Assembly: GCF_002263495.1 (NCBI RefSeq)
Contig: NZ_CP022753.1
Location: 5,084,001-5,148,000 of the forward strand
Direction: 5' to 3'
From: Nocardiopsis gilva YIM 90087
GTDB taxonomy: Bacteria > Actinomycetota > Actinomycetes > Streptosporangiales > Streptosporangiaceae
DNA: 64,000 bases
Shown here piece after piece: positions 28,217 through 38,683 of the stretch. The first letter of the stretch is position 1. Each line of letters opens with the position of its first letter. The notes beneath the pieces are model-generated. The model was not told where the DNA came from, did not search any database, and saw only the letters and a program-made list of their open reading frames with translations. The position numbers and the translations under genes are program-made.

Positions 28217-31200
28217 TCAGCTCGCCGTAGGCTCCACGTCCGCGACAGACTCCATCCCCGGCTCGGGGTCGGTGTCGGTATCCGGATCCGTCGATTCCGT
28301 GGCCGCCGCGGGTGCTGCTTGGTCTGAAGGATCCGCGTTGTCCGTGGACTCCGCGTCGGCGTTTAGCCGAGTGGTCTCTTCGGGCAGTGCCTCCACGCCC
28401 GCCTCGGCGGGGGCGCCGACCCCCAGGCGCAGCATGATGGCTTCGGACAACCCGGCGATGGTGCCTCCGGTGCGCAGCAACTCCAGCGGCGGAATGTCGA
28501 AGCTGGACTTCTGTTTCACCGTGGTCAGCAGCTCGGCGGCCATGAGCGAGTCCATTCCGTACTCATCGAGGCGCCGGTGCGGGTCGAGGCGATCGGCATC
28601 CATGTGCAGCACCTCGGCGAGGTGCACGGTCAAATACTCGGTCACCCGGGCAAGGGCCTCGGCAGGGGGCAGCTTGCTCAGCTCGGCCGCGATGTCCTCC
28701 TGAGCGGTCGGGTCGTCGGTGGCGTCGCCGCCGAAGAGCGGCCAGAAGCGCGGGGACGCGAGAGACGGGAGCAGACTCCGGGCCCTCACCCAGTCGGTGC
28801 GATGGACTACGGCTACCTCGGTGGCGCGGTCCCCGCCCACCAGACCGTCGAAGACACGGAGCGCTTCGTCCGAGGTGATCGAGTCCAGGCCCATCTGGGC
28901 GGCCAGCGGGGCCAGGCCGTGGCGGGCGACGTATCCCACGTCACTGAGGTGGCCCCACGCCATCGCCCCTCCCTTATGTCCCTCTCTCCGGCGGTTCCGG
29001 ACGAGCGCTTCGGTGTACAGGTTGGCCGCCGCGTAGTTGGACTGGAAGATGTGGCCGACACTCGCGGACTGTGACGAGTAGGTGCAGAACAGGTCGAGAT
29101 CGTGATGGCGGGTGAGGTCGTCCAGGACGGTGAGTCCACCCATCTTGGGGCGCAGCACAGCGCTGAAGCGTTCGTCGGTTAGCTCGGCGAGCGGGGCGTC
29201 GTCCAGATCCATGGCTGCGTGCACCACGCCGCGCAGCGGGTACCCGCCCTCCTCGATCCGCCGCAGCACATCCGCCATGGCGCCAGCGTCGGAGCAGTCA
29301 GCGGCGTAGGCCGTCGCGGCGACGCCGTTCTCGGCGAGGTCAGCAATAAGCTGCGGCGCCTCGGGTGCCTCCGGGCCCCGACGGGAGACGAGCGCGAGCT
29401 GGCGGGCGCCGCGTTCGGCCAGGTGACGGGCGGTGGCGGCGCCGAATCCGCCGATCCCTCCGGTGACCAGGTAGGTACCGTCGGGGTCCAGCCGGGGCGG
29501 GGCCGGGGGGCACGGGCGCACCGGAGTGGGCAGGCCCTGGTCATCGAAGGTGACGATAACCTTGCCGATGTGCCGGGAGTGCTGCAGGAGCGCGAACGCC
29601 TCCCGCACCTGGGCGGCGGGGTAAGTGGTGTGGGGCAGAGGGCGGAACCGACCCTCGTTCAGCCCCTCGACCACCTCGGACCATACGCGGCGGGCGATAT
29701 CAGGCCTGTTCAACAACGCGTTGAGATCGACACCGCAGAAGGTGAGGTTGTTGTGGAAGGGGCGTAGCGGCAGCGAGCCGTCCGCCATGATGTCACGCTT
29801 GCCGAGCTCGATGAACCGGCCACCGGGCTTGAGGAGGTCGAGCCCCCGACCGATCGCCTCTCCGGCCAGTGAGTTGAGCACGACGTCCACTCCCCGTCCC
29901 CCGGTTGATTCCATGACGCGGGGGACGAAGTCCAGGTCGCGGGAGTCCAGTACGTCCTCAACCCCCAGTACACGCAGGAAGTCGCGCTTGATCTCGCTCC
30001 CGGCGGTGGCGATGACGCGCGCGCCCCGGTGGCGCGCGTAGTGAAGTGCGGCCAGGCCGACGCCTCCGGCGGCGCCGTGCACCAGGACCGTCTCTCCCGG
30101 TCCGAGCCGGGCGAGGTCGCCCAACGCGTACTGCACCGTGGTGAACGCGACCGGCGTGGTGGCGGCCTCGGCGAACGTCATGTGATCGGGGATCCGGCCG
30201 ACGGCGTGTGCTGCGGTCTGTGTGTGGGACGCGAGCGATCGCGGAGCCACGGCGAGCACGCGGTCACCGGCCTTCATATCCTCGACTCCGTCCCCGACCG
30301 CCGTGATGATTCCCGCGCACTCCAGGCCGAGCCCCTGCTCGGTGAACGTGCCTTCGACGGCTTCAGCCGGGAGCAGCCCGGTGGCCTGCATGATGTCACG
30401 GTAGTTCAGGGCGGCGGCGCGGACCTCGATGCACACCATTCCGGGGGCGGGCTCGGGGATGTCGGCCTCGACCCATTCCGTCCGGTAGCTCAGCCCGATG
30501 TCGCGCACGTTGAGTGAGTAGGCGTCGATCTCCGCTTCCGGGACCAACGAGGGGTCCCCGGTCTCACGCGGGACGAACCGTCCGCCGCGTGTGAGCGCGA
30601 TCTCGTTCTCGGTGGACTCTGCGGCCAGTTCGGCCGCGAGCCGACGGGCATCGACCGCCGTGTCGCCGACGCGCTCCAGACTGATACAGGTGATCGGCAG
30701 GTCAGGGCACTCATTGGCCAGGGAGCGAGTCATTCCCCAGACAGCGGCATCGGCGGGGACATCGGGCTTCTCCGGAGCGGGGAGGGCCCCGCTGGGGCGG
30801 GTGACCAGGACCAGCCGCCGTAGCGGGGTTGGGTTGTCCGGGGAAAGACCGGTGACGAGCCTGCGCAACAGTGCTGCCCTCTGGGTGGCTCTCTGCACGC
30901 AATCCTCTCCGGGGTCCGGCTCGCCCAGTATGAGCGTGATCGAGGTGTTCGTATCCTGACCGGCGGGAAGGTCGGTCCACGCCTCATCCTCGGCGGTGGC
31001 GGCGACAACGCGCGATCCGTCACCCTGCGCCTCATCGAGCTCCGCCACTGCCCGTGCCAGGTGAAGCTCCGCCTCGCTCTCGGCAACGAGGAGGTGGTGA
31101 CACGTATCCGCGTCCGCTTCCGAGGTCGCCTCACCGGTCGCGGTGGTGAGCGGGGCACCGACAGGCGCGACGGTCGTCTCCGCAGGCGTGGACGCGAGGA

Positions 31201-34200
31201 TGATCGAGAAGTCCTCACGTGCGGGCGCGTCTTCGCTGCCGGTCTGGACGACGTTCTCGAAACCGCACCGGCGCAACAGCTCCGGCCACTGGTCTCGGGC
31301 GAGGAACCTTCCGTCGGGGCGGAGGTCGGTGTCGGCGGCGTCCCAGAAACTCTCCAAGATGCCGAACATCGCCGCCCCCAGAGCGTTGTTGTGGAACTCG
31401 GTGGCCAGGAGGTATCCGCCGGCGGCGAGGAGGGACGCCACCCTGGGCACCGCCACCGCCATGTCGCTGGCGGTGTGCAGGGCGTTGGCGGCAAGGACGA
31501 TGTCGTAGCCGCCGACGGTGAATCCCTGATCCGCGGGGTCGGTGTTCAAGTCCAGGACGCGGTAGTCGACGAAGTCGTAGGCCGCGAGGTACTTGTCCGC
31601 CGCGGTGAGGAAGAAGGGCGAGATGTCGGTGAACGTGTACCGGGTGCGCTCCGGCGGGAAGAGGGGCAGCAGTGCCTGGGTGAGGCCTCCCGTTCCCGCC
31701 CCCACCTCGAGTACGCGCAACGGCCTGTCGGTCGGCCACTCGGCCACGATCTGCTGCAGCAGCGCCCGGGCCACACGCTGGCTGAATCGCATGTGGGGCG
31801 AGGCCGCGTAGAACTGACGCACCAGCTCACCGGTGCTCTCCTCGGCGAGCATCTCCAACGGGTCGCGTTCCGCGCGCACAAGTTCCGGGAGACGGCACAG
31901 CTGATGGAGGATCAGCGCCATCTCGTTCGTGAACGACGGCAGGTCGGACACGACATCGCGGCCCGTGTGCGGGTCCGAAAGGGCGCGAGCGGGAATCCGG
32001 TACCCGCCACCGGGGACCGGCTCCAGCAGGTCCGCTGACCGGAGCAACCGCAGCATCGTCTCCTGGAAACGGGCCAGGTGGTCTGGTGCCCGACTGACCG
32101 TGTCCTCCCAGTCGACGCGATCGGCTGCCTCCGGCGCCATGGCCAGCCTCGTCTTGGCCAGCAGCCGCGTGCCGAGCGTGGGAAAGCGCTCCGTGAACCG
32201 CGCGTAGTCCTGTGCCCCCCAGGCCCGTCGTACCTCGTCGATGCGCGGAGCCGCATGAGCGGCGATGCGATCCGGCGGGGGCAGCGGTGACGCAGCGGCC
32301 GGCTGGTCGAGGTGGGGGGCGGCACGCATGACGGTTCGCTGCACCGTGAGCGGCCGCCGCTGCTGGACGGCCAACCGCCGCTCGCGCACCCCGTACAACT
32401 CCGCGGTGACGGCACCATTCGCGTCGGTCACAGTGATGTCCCAGCACAGCTCGTGTGGCACGCGTGTGCGGTCACGTGCCCAGATCCACCCCTGTCCGGT
32501 CGGGGCGCGCCAGGCTTTCACGGCACCCACCGCAGCGGGCAGAAAGATATCCCCCTCCTCGAGGAGCAGTTCCGCCAACGGAATGACGGACTGCAGTGCT
32601 CCGTCCAAGACAGCCGGGTGCACCAGCAGGCGGTTGTCAAGGTCATCGGTCCGGTAGGCGGCGAGGACCTCGCCTTCACCCGCCCACAGATCCTGGAGGA
32701 CCTGGAAACCGGGGCCGTATTGCAGCCCCAGACTGTCTAGCCATTCGTAGTGCTCGGTGCCGCCGACGTGGCGGGAGCACCGGCCGCGGACCCCGGCCAC
32801 GTCCACCGGCGCGGGCGCCTGCCCCAGCAGGCGACGCACCCGGCCACGGGCGTGGGCGCGCGGCTCCTTTCCTGACTCGTCGAAGCTGGTGATATGCGTG
32901 ATGCCGTCGTCAGGGGACACCGATGTCTGGACGCGCATCGCGGTCGCGTCGGGCCAGGAGATCACGAGGGGCTGCGTGAACTCCCAGGCGTGGGCTTCCA
33001 CCGGATACCCGAGCGCCAGGCGCCCTGCGCTCAGCGCCATTTCGATGTACCCGACCGCAGGGAAGACGACGGATCCAGCGAGCTTGTGATCGGCAATCCA
33101 CGGAGCCATCGCCGGTTCGACCGGCCCCTCCCAGGAGGAGATGGCCGCAGGCAGCCGCGCGCCGAGGAGCGGGTGGTCGATGGGGCTCGGCGGTGGTGGG
33201 GCCCAGTCGTGCGGGGCGCCGTTCCAGTGGCGTTCACGCTGCCAGGGGTAGGCGGGGAGATCGACCACCCGTCCAGCGCGGGGGAAAAAGGCGCTCCAGT
33301 CGATGTCCGCCCCCGCCGCGATGAGTGAGGTGACAGCGGTGTCCACGGCCTCACCGCCATCGGTGTCGCGGCGCAGGGTAGCGGTGAGCGAAGGGCGGCG
33401 CTGCGGTGAGGCGTCGAAGAGGCGGCGCAGGTAGGGGAGGAGAATTGGGTGCGGGCCGATCTCCGCGAAGACCTCGATGCCCGAGGCGCGCAACCGCTGG
33501 GCGGCCGCGGCGAAGAGAACCGGGTCGCGGACGCCGCGCCACCAGTGGTCCGGGGTCAGCTCGGTGCCCTCGATCAGGTCTCCGGTGATCGTCGAGGCCA
33601 GCGGGATGTCCCCCGGCTCCGGGGACAGCCCGTCGAGCGCCTGGAGCAACGGATCGCGGACCGGGTCCATGGCCGCGCTGTGAAAGCCGTAGTTCAGGTC
33701 GAGCCGCCGGGTGAACACGCCGCGCCGGTCCAGTTCGTCGGCCACGGCCGTGATCTGCTCATCCGGCCCGACCAGGGTGAGGTCGTGGTCGCTGTTGATC
33801 CCGGCGATCTCCACATCGGGGTGGCGCTCCGTCAGCTCTCCGGCGTCCTGCGGGGAGAGATCGACGGCGAGCATGCGGCCGCTCCCCGCGGTGGGCGCCT
33901 GGGCCGCGCTTCGGGCGGCCACGATCCGCGCGGCCTGGCCGAGGCTGAGCATGCCCGCGGCCCACGCGGCGGAGGTCTCGCCCACGCTGTGTCCGATGGC
34001 GGCGGCGGGACGGATGCCGTGGGCGGCCAGCAGGCGGGTTAGGCCTACCTGCACGGCGAACAGCAGCGGCTGGGCGACCTCGGTCCGGTCCAGCCGCCAT
34101 TCGTCGGGCGGCAGCGCCAGCTCCTCGACCACCGACCACCCGAGATGCGGTGCCAGTTCGGTGTCGGCCTCGGCCATCCCCGCGGCGAACACGGAATCGG

Positions 34201-35980
34201 ATGCCAGCAGGTCAGCGCCCATGCCCACCCACTGCGCGCCATTACCGCTGTAGACGAACGCGACCCGCCCGTCGGCGGCGGGAGCGTCGGCGACGGGAGC
34301 GTTCCTCAGCCGCTCGGCCGCCTCCGCGCCGTCGCGGGCGAGCACCACCGATCGGTAGGGGTGTTTTCCGCGTCGGACCGACGAGGTGTAGGCGATGTCG
34401 TAAAACTCCTGGGCTCCGGCGGCGTCCACGCGCGCCGCCATGGCCTCGGCAGCTCGGGCGAGGGCGTCGGGGGTGCGTGCCGAGACGACGACCGGTCGTC
34501 GGAGGCTCGTGTCCGGCATCCCGTCGGGCGCGCCTACCGCCCCTGGGGCCGCGTCCGGCCGGTCCGCATCGAGCATGGTGTCGACGTCGACGTTCCCCGC
34601 GGGCTCCGTGTCCCCCCGCCCCACCGTGGTGGGAATGTCGACCGGTCCTTCCTGGTGGGCCGTTGCGGCGTCGGCGGGCGGGCCGGCGACGATGACGTGC
34701 GCGTTGGCGCCGCCGAACCCGAAGGAGTTGACGCCTGCTAGGCGACGTTCGGTCGCGAGCGGCTCGACGTCACTCGGCTCGACGGCGGGAGCCAGGCCCA
34801 GCCCCGGGAAGTCGATGTCCGAATTGAGCGGGGTGGCATGCAGTGAGGCGGGGATGTGTCCGTGTCGGAGCACGAGCAGCGCCTTGAATAGTCCTGCCAT
34901 GCCCGAGGCAGGTTCCAGGTGCCCCATATTGGACTTGATCGAACCGATCGGCAGCGGCCCGGACCGGTGTCGTCCCAGGACGCGACCGATGGACCGGCAC
35001 TCGGCCGGGTCTCCCACGATGGTTCCGGTACCGTGCGCTTCCACGTATACGAGGTCGTCGGGCGTCACACCGGCACGGGCGTAGACCGTGCGGAGCAGGT
35101 CCTCCTGCGCCTCGGTGTTGGGGAGCGCCATGCCCATGGTGCGCCCGTCGCTGTTGGCGCCCCACCCCAGCAGTACGCCGTGGATTCGGTCGCCATCGGC
35201 GCGCGCCTCGGCCAGACGCTTGAGCACGACCACGCCGCCGCCTTCGGCGCGTACGAATCCGTCGGCGTCGGCGGAGAACGCCGCGCACCGGCCTTTGCGC
35301 GAAAGCATCGAGGCCTGGGAGAAGGCCACGTAGATGGAGGGGCTGAGCAGGATGTTGACCCCGCCTGCCACCGCCATCCCACCGTCGCACCCCACCCGCT
35401 GGCAGGCGCGTTCCAGAGCCGTCAGGGACGAGGAGCAGGCGGTGTCCACCGCCATGCTGGGGCCACGCAGGTCGAAGGCGTAGGAGAGCCGGTTGGCGGC
35501 GATCGAGTGCGCCCCGCCCGACGCGGTGTAGGCGTTGATGGTCTGCGGAGACGACATCTGCAGTCCGCCATAGGAGGAGTCGGAGATGCCCACGAACACG
35601 CCGGTGTCCGTTCCGGCGATGTGGTCGGGGTCGATGGCGGCGTCGTCGAGGGCTTCGGCGGTCATCTCCAGCAGCAGCCGGTGCTGCGGGTCCATCTGGG
35701 CGGCTTCCTTCGGGGAGATCCCGAAGTACTCGGCGTCGAAGCAAGCGATGTCGTCGAGGAAGGCACCGGCGGCCGTGTAGCTCCTGCCGACCCGGGGCAT
35801 GGCCTCGTCCACGAACCGCGCGACCTCGAAACGGTCGGCCGGCACCTGGCTCACCAGGTCGCGGCCTTCATCCAGGGCCGTCCACAGCGTGTCGAGGTCG
35901 TGGATGCCGCCAGGCAGGCGGCATCCCACACCGATGACCGCCACCGCTTGGTCGCCGAATTCGTACGTGACTGCACCCAT
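28217..35980 (-). CDS. iterative highly reducing type I PKS 1 (KS-AT-DH-cMT-ER-KR-ACP)
   Basis: A single 2587-residue synthase. KS (1-435): DTACSSS with Cys182, EAHGTGT with His316, NMGHLEP with His354. AT (570-880): GHSVGE with Ser665 and YGFHS at 764-768, a malonyl-type pair. DH (935-1200): His965 in DHKLAGSVVFP and Asp1126 in LDGALQ. C-methyltransferase (1370-1600): LEVGAGTGG at 1424-1432, then YTFTDISPFF. Structural KR-like region (1700-1800). ER (1840-2145): VLVHGAAGGVG. KR (2165-2400): GGIGGFG, Tyr2316 in NYAAAN, and an LDD motif (B-type). ACP: Ser2478 in YGMDSLM. All sites look intact. No loading module or thioesterase; an acidic tail of about 65 residues follows the ACP. Start 35980 has GGGGGAG. 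Expected product: a reduced, alpha-methyl-branched chain made iteratively; chain length unknown. Confidence 0.95.
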   Translation of the reverse strand: MGAVTYEFGDQAVAVIGVGCRLPGGIHDLDTLWTALDEGRDLVSQVPADRFEVARFVDEAMPRVGRSYTAAGAFLDDIACFDAEYFGISPKEAAQMDPQHRLLLEMTAEALDDAAIDPDHIAGTDTGVFVGISDSSYGGLQMSSPQTINAYTASGGAHSIAANRLSYAFDLRGPSMAVDTACSSSLTALERACQRVGCDGGMAVAGGVNILLSPSIYVAFSQASMLSRKGRCAAFSADADGFVRAEGGGVVVLKRLAEARADGDRIHGVLLGWGANSDGRTMGMALPNTEAQEDLLRTVYARAGVTPDDLVYVEAHGTGTIVGDPAECRSIGRVLGRHRSGPLPIGSIKSNMGHLEPASGMAGLFKALLVLRHGHIPASLHATPLNSDIDFPGLGLAPAVEPSDVEPLATERRLAGVNSFGFGGANAHVIVAGPPADAATAHQEGPVDIPTTVGRGDTEPAGNVDVDTMLDADRPDAAPGAVGAPDGMPDTSLRRPVVVSARTPDALARAAEAMAARVDAAGAQEFYDIAYTSSVRRGKHPYRSVVLARDGAEAAERLRNAPVADAPAADGRVAFVYSGNGAQWVGMGADLLASDSVFAAGMAEADTELAPHLGWSVVEELALPPDEWRLDRTEVAQPLLFAVQVGLTRLLAAHGIRPAAAIGHSVGETSAAWAAGMLSLGQAARIVAARSAAQAPTAGSGRMLAVDLSPQDAGELTERHPDVEIAGINSDHDLTLVGPDEQITAVADELDRRGVFTRRLDLNYGFHSAAMDPVRDPLLQALDGLSPEPGDIPLASTITGDLIEGTELTPDHWWRGVRDPVLFAAAAQRLRASGIEVFAEIGPHPILLPYLRRLFDASPQRRPSLTATLRRDTDGGEAVDTAVTSLIAAGADIDWSAFFPRAGRVVDLPAYPWQRERHWNGAPHDWAPPPPSPIDHPLLGARLPAAISSWEGPVEPAMAPWIADHKLAGSVVFPAVGYIEMALSAGRLALGYPVEAHAWEFTQPLVISWPDATAMRVQTSVSPDDGITHITSFDESGKEPRAHARGRVRRLLGQAPAPVDVAGVRGRCSRHVGGTEHYEWLDSLGLQYGPGFQVLQDLWAGEGEVLAAYRTDDLDNRLLVHPAVLDGALQSVIPLAELLLEEGDIFLPAAVGAVKAWRAPTGQGWIWARDRTRVPHELCWDITVTDANGAVTAELYGVRERRLAVQQRRPLTVQRTVMRAAPHLDQPAAASPLPPPDRIAAHAAPRIDEVRRAWGAQDYARFTERFPTLGTRLLAKTRLAMAPEAADRVDWEDTVSRAPDHLARFQETMLRLLRSADLLEPVPGGGYRIPARALSDPHTGRDVVSDLPSFTNEMALILHQLCRLPELVRAERDPLEMLAEESTGELVRQFYAASPHMRFSQRVARALLQQIVAEWPTDRPLRVLEVGAGTGGLTQALLPLFPPERTRYTFTDISPFFLTAADKYLAAYDFVDYRVLDLNTDPADQGFTVGGYDIVLAANALHTASDMAVAVPRVASLLAAGGYLLATEFHNNALGAAMFGILESFWDAADTDLRPDGRFLARDQWPELLRRCGFENVVQTGSEDAPAREDFSIILASTPAETTVAPVGAPLTTATGEATSEADADTCHHLLVAESEAELHLARAVAELDEAQGDGSRVVAATAEDEAWTDLPAGQDTNTSITLILGEPDPGEDCVQRATQRAALLRRLVTGLSPDNPTPLRRLVLVTRPSGALPAPEKPDVPADAAVWGMTRSLANECPDLPITCISLERVGDTAVDARRLAAELAAESTENEIALTRGGRFVPRETGDPSLVPEAEIDAYSLNVRDIGLSYRTEWVEADIPEPAPGMVCIEVRAAALNYRDIMQATGLLPAEAVEGTFTEQGLGLECAGIITAVGDGVEDMKAGDRVLAVAPRSLASHTQTAAHAVGRIPDHMTFAEAATTPVAFTTVQYALGDLARLGPGETVLVHGAAGGVGLAALHYARHRGARVIATAGSEIKRDFLRVLGVEDVLDSRDLDFVPRVMESTGGRGVDVVLNSLAGEAIGRGLDLLKPGGRFIELGKRDIMADGSLPLRPFHNNLTFCGVDLNALLNRPDIARRVWSEVVEGLNEGRFRPLPHTTYPAAQVREAFALLQHSRHIGKVIVTFDDQGLPTPVRPCPPAPPRLDPDGTYLVTGGIGGFGAATARHLAERGARQLALVSRRGPEAPEAPQLIADLAENGVAATAYAADCSDAGAMADVLRRIEEGGYPLRGVVHAAMDLDDAPLAELTDERFSAVLRPKMGGLTVLDDLTRHHDLDLFCTYSSQSASVGHIFQSNYAAANLYTEALVRNRRREGHKGGAMAWGHLSDVGYVARHGLAPLAAQMGLDSITSDEALRVFDGLVGGDRATEVAVVHRTDWVRARSLLPSLASPRFWPLFGGDATDDPTAQEDIAAELSKLPPAEALARVTEYLTVHLAEVLHMDADRLDPHRRLDEYGMDSLMAAELLTTVKQKSSFDIPPLELLRTGGTIAGLSEAIMLRLGVGAPAEAGVEALPEETTRLNADAESTDNADPSDQAAPAAATESTDPDTDTDPEPGMESVADVEPTAS

Positions 35981-36339
35981 GATCTCCCCCTCGTGCAGCC
36001 CGACCGATGGCGATCCGGGGCCGAACGATCACCGCACCCATGATCGCCGTACGCGGTCTCAAAGTTACGCACCGGACATTCTCACCCGCAGGACTTCCGG
36101 CAGATCCTTCGATATCCCGATCCATCACGCCTGGTCGCAGGGGTATCCGCGGACGAGAACGGGCCACCTGGCGCCATACCGGACCCACTGGAACCTCCGC
36201 CGAAACCCCGAAAGTCACCCGCAGTCCGATACCGCTACGTAAAGTCATGACCTGTGGGAAGGGAGGGCGCTCCCAGCGGTCGTGTGTGATGGCCCCGCGC
36301 TCCGCCTCATCGCGTGCCGCCCTCGGCAGGGAGGTCGCC
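35981..36339. other. divergent promoter region of PKS 1 and the MMPL exporter
   Basis: 359 bases between the two start codons. It must contain both promoters and may coordinate synthase and exporter. I found no clear repeat or known operator; GCTACGTA (near 36233-36240) also occurs upstream of PKS 2 (near 46480), which may be chance. Confidence 0.5.
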
Positions 36340-38538
36340 ATGTTCACCGCGTGGAGCGCCCTCGTGTACCGCCTCCGCTGGGAGATCATCGCCTTCACGT
36401 TCACCATGGCGGTACTCAACGGGCTCTGGGGCGCCGGAGTCGCGCCCTACCTCTCCACCGGAGGGCTGGTCCCCGCGGGCACCGAATCCCGCTGGGTCGC
36501 CGACATTACCTACCAACAACTCGCGGCGATCGGCGACACCATCCTCCTCTACCGCGGAACCGAGAGCGGATACGGCAATCCAGCTTTCGACGACGCGGTG
36601 CGTTCCAGCGTCCGCGCACTGCCGCGGGACGCCGCGCTCGACGCGTACACCCCCTGGAACGCTTCCCAGAAGCGGGCCGACAGGCTCGTGTCGAGGGACG
36701 GGGGCACGGTCGCGGTGGTGGTACGGCTCGCGGGGGCCAACACCACCGAACGCAACGACTCACTGCGCCGTGTCCGCGACACCGTCGAGACCCCCGACTT
36801 ACCGCGGTCCGGCGTGGACGTGAGCGTCACCGGCCCGCCCGCGATTCGGGCCGAGTTCCGCGAGCTGGCCATGAGCGACCTGGCCCGCGCCGAGCTGGTC
36901 GCCTTCCCGCTTCTGTTCGTCGTGCTGCTCTGGGCGTTCGGCAGCGTCACGGCAGCCACGCTCCTGGTTGTGGTCGGCGCGGTCACGGCGGCCTGCGCCA
37001 CCGCGGTGCTACGCCTGATGGCCGCGTTCACCGAGGTCACCACGTTCGCGCTGAACGTGGTCGTCATGCTCGCCCTCGCTTTGACCCTCGACTACGCGCT
37101 GTTCATGGTCAGCCGGTTCCGGGAGGAGCTGGACCTCGGCCGCGAGGTCCCCGACGCCCTGGCCGCCACGATGCGCACGACCGGCCGCACCATTCTGGTT
37201 TCCGGACTCATCGTCGGTATCTGCTCAAGCGGCCTCCTCGTGTTCGACCTCGGCGCGCTGAGCTCGCTCGGGCTGGGCGGTATAGCCGCCACGTTCCTGG
37301 CCATGGTCGCGGCGCTCACGGTACTGCCCGCCCTGCTCGCCGTCATCGGCCGAGGCATCGACCGGTTCCCCATCGGGCGTCGCAAGGTGCAGGTCCCCGG
37401 AACCACCGCCACCGGGGTGTGGGCGCATCTGGCCCGGGGAGTGATGGCGCGACCGCTGCGTTTCCTGACCGCGAGCACCGCCGTGCTCGTCGTGCTGGGG
37501 ATCCCCTTCGCCGGGGCACGGTTCACCACGACGGGCCCCGAGGTGCTGCCCGCGCACGCCGAGTCCCGAGCGGCCTATGAGGCGCTGAAACACGACCTGC
37601 CGGAAATCACCCTGCCCGATGCCACGGTCGTCGTCACCCGCCTGCCGAGGTTCAGCGCGGACGAAGCACTCGACGCCTACGTCGAGCAGGTGGAGGAACT
37701 GCCGGGCGTGCGGGAGGGGCGGGTGTTGGGTCGCGACCGCGGTCTGGCCGCCGTGGCCGTCGACTTCACCGCTGGGCCCAAAAGCGACGCGGCACGCGAT
37801 GTGGTGCGGGAGCTCCGCGCCCTCGCGCCGCCGCCCGGCGCCTCCACGGCCGTCGGCGGTCAGACAGCCGAGTTGATCGACACCCTGTCCTCGGTGCGTG
37901 GCGACCTGCCGGTGATGTTGGGGACGGTGGTCGGGGTGACGCTGGCCCTGCTCTTCGTCGCGTTCGGATCGGTCCTGCTTCCCGTCAAGGCCGTGGTGGT
38001 GGGCGCGCTGTCGCTGACCGCGTGCTTCGGCGTGGTGGTCTGGGGCTTCCAGGACGGCTACCTGGCCGGCCCCTTGGCCTTCACCGCGCCGCCGGGAATC
38101 GACCCCAGTGCCATCGTGCTGATCGCTGTCATCGCGTTCGCCCTGTCGATGGATTACGAGGTGTTCCTGCTCGGACGCGTTCGCGAGGAGTGGCTGCGGT
38201 CCGGCGACAACACCGCCGCCGTCGCCGCGGGGATGCAGCGCACGGCCGGTCTGATCAGCCGTGCCGCGCTGCTCATGGCCATCGTGATCGGCGCGCTGGC
38301 CACCGCCGAAGTGGTCCTGGTCAAGATGGTCGCCGTCGCCCTGCTCGTCGCGGTCGTCCTGGACGCCAGCTTGGTGCGGGTGATCCTCGTCCCCGCCGCC
38401 ATGCGGCTCATGGGCCGCGCCAACTGGTGGCTGCCCCGCCCCGTCTCGGCCCTGCACCGCAGAATCGACGTGCTGGAGCCGCCGCGCGCCTCCTCCTCGG
38501 CGCCGGAGCCGGAGGAGCCTGATCGGCCGCGGGTCTGA
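36340..38538 (+). CDS. MMPL-family RND lipid transporter
   Basis: A 732-residue integral membrane protein of the MmpL/actinorhodin-exporter class. It has two repeats, each an exterior loop plus a bundle of transmembrane helices. The proton-relay Asp-Tyr pairs are intact: TLDYALFMVSRFREEL (Asp251-Tyr252) and SMDYEVFLLGRVREEW (Asp605-Tyr606). It starts at ATG 36340 after GGGAGG; longer upstream frames lack support. It lies between two giant PKS genes, divergent from PKS 1. By analogy with MmpL7, MmpL8 and MmpL10, which export lipids made by neighbouring PKSs, it probably exports the product of these synthases. The shorter loops fit the MmpL11/actinomycete type more than MmpL3. Confidence 0.95.
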   Translation: MFTAWSALVYRLRWEIIAFTFTMAVLNGLWGAGVAPYLSTGGLVPAGTESRWVADITYQQLAAIGDTILLYRGTESGYGNPAFDDAVRSSVRALPRDAALDAYTPWNASQKRADRLVSRDGGTVAVVVRLAGANTTERNDSLRRVRDTVETPDLPRSGVDVSVTGPPAIRAEFRELAMSDLARAELVAFPLLFVVLLWAFGSVTAATLLVVVGAVTAACATAVLRLMAAFTEVTTFALNVVVMLALALTLDYALFMVSRFREELDLGREVPDALAATMRTTGRTILVSGLIVGICSSGLLVFDLGALSSLGLGGIAATFLAMVAALTVLPALLAVIGRGIDRFPIGRRKVQVPGTTATGVWAHLARGVMARPLRFLTASTAVLVVLGIPFAGARFTTTGPEVLPAHAESRAAYEALKHDLPEITLPDATVVVTRLPRFSADEALDAYVEQVEELPGVREGRVLGRDRGLAAVAVDFTAGPKSDAARDVVRELRALAPPPGASTAVGGQTAELIDTLSSVRGDLPVMLGTVVGVTLALLFVAFGSVLLPVKAVVVGALSLTACFGVVVWGFQDGYLAGPLAFTAPPGIDPSAIVLIAVIAFALSMDYEVFLLGRVREEWLRSGDNTAAVAAGMQRTAGLISRAALLMAIVIGALATAEVVLVKMVAVALLVAVVLDASLVRVILVPAAMRLMGRANWWLPRPVSALHRRIDVLEPPRASSSAPEPEEPDRPRV

Positions 38539-38683
38539 CCTGCGGTGCCGACCGGCCCGACCTGGTCGCCGACCCCGCCACCACGTGGTTCGCCAACCAG
38601 GTCCGCACGGTCGACGGTGGGCTCGAACTCGCGTGAGCGGAGAGGGGGCGGCGGCCCCGGTCCGCAGGGTCGCCCGGCCCGGC

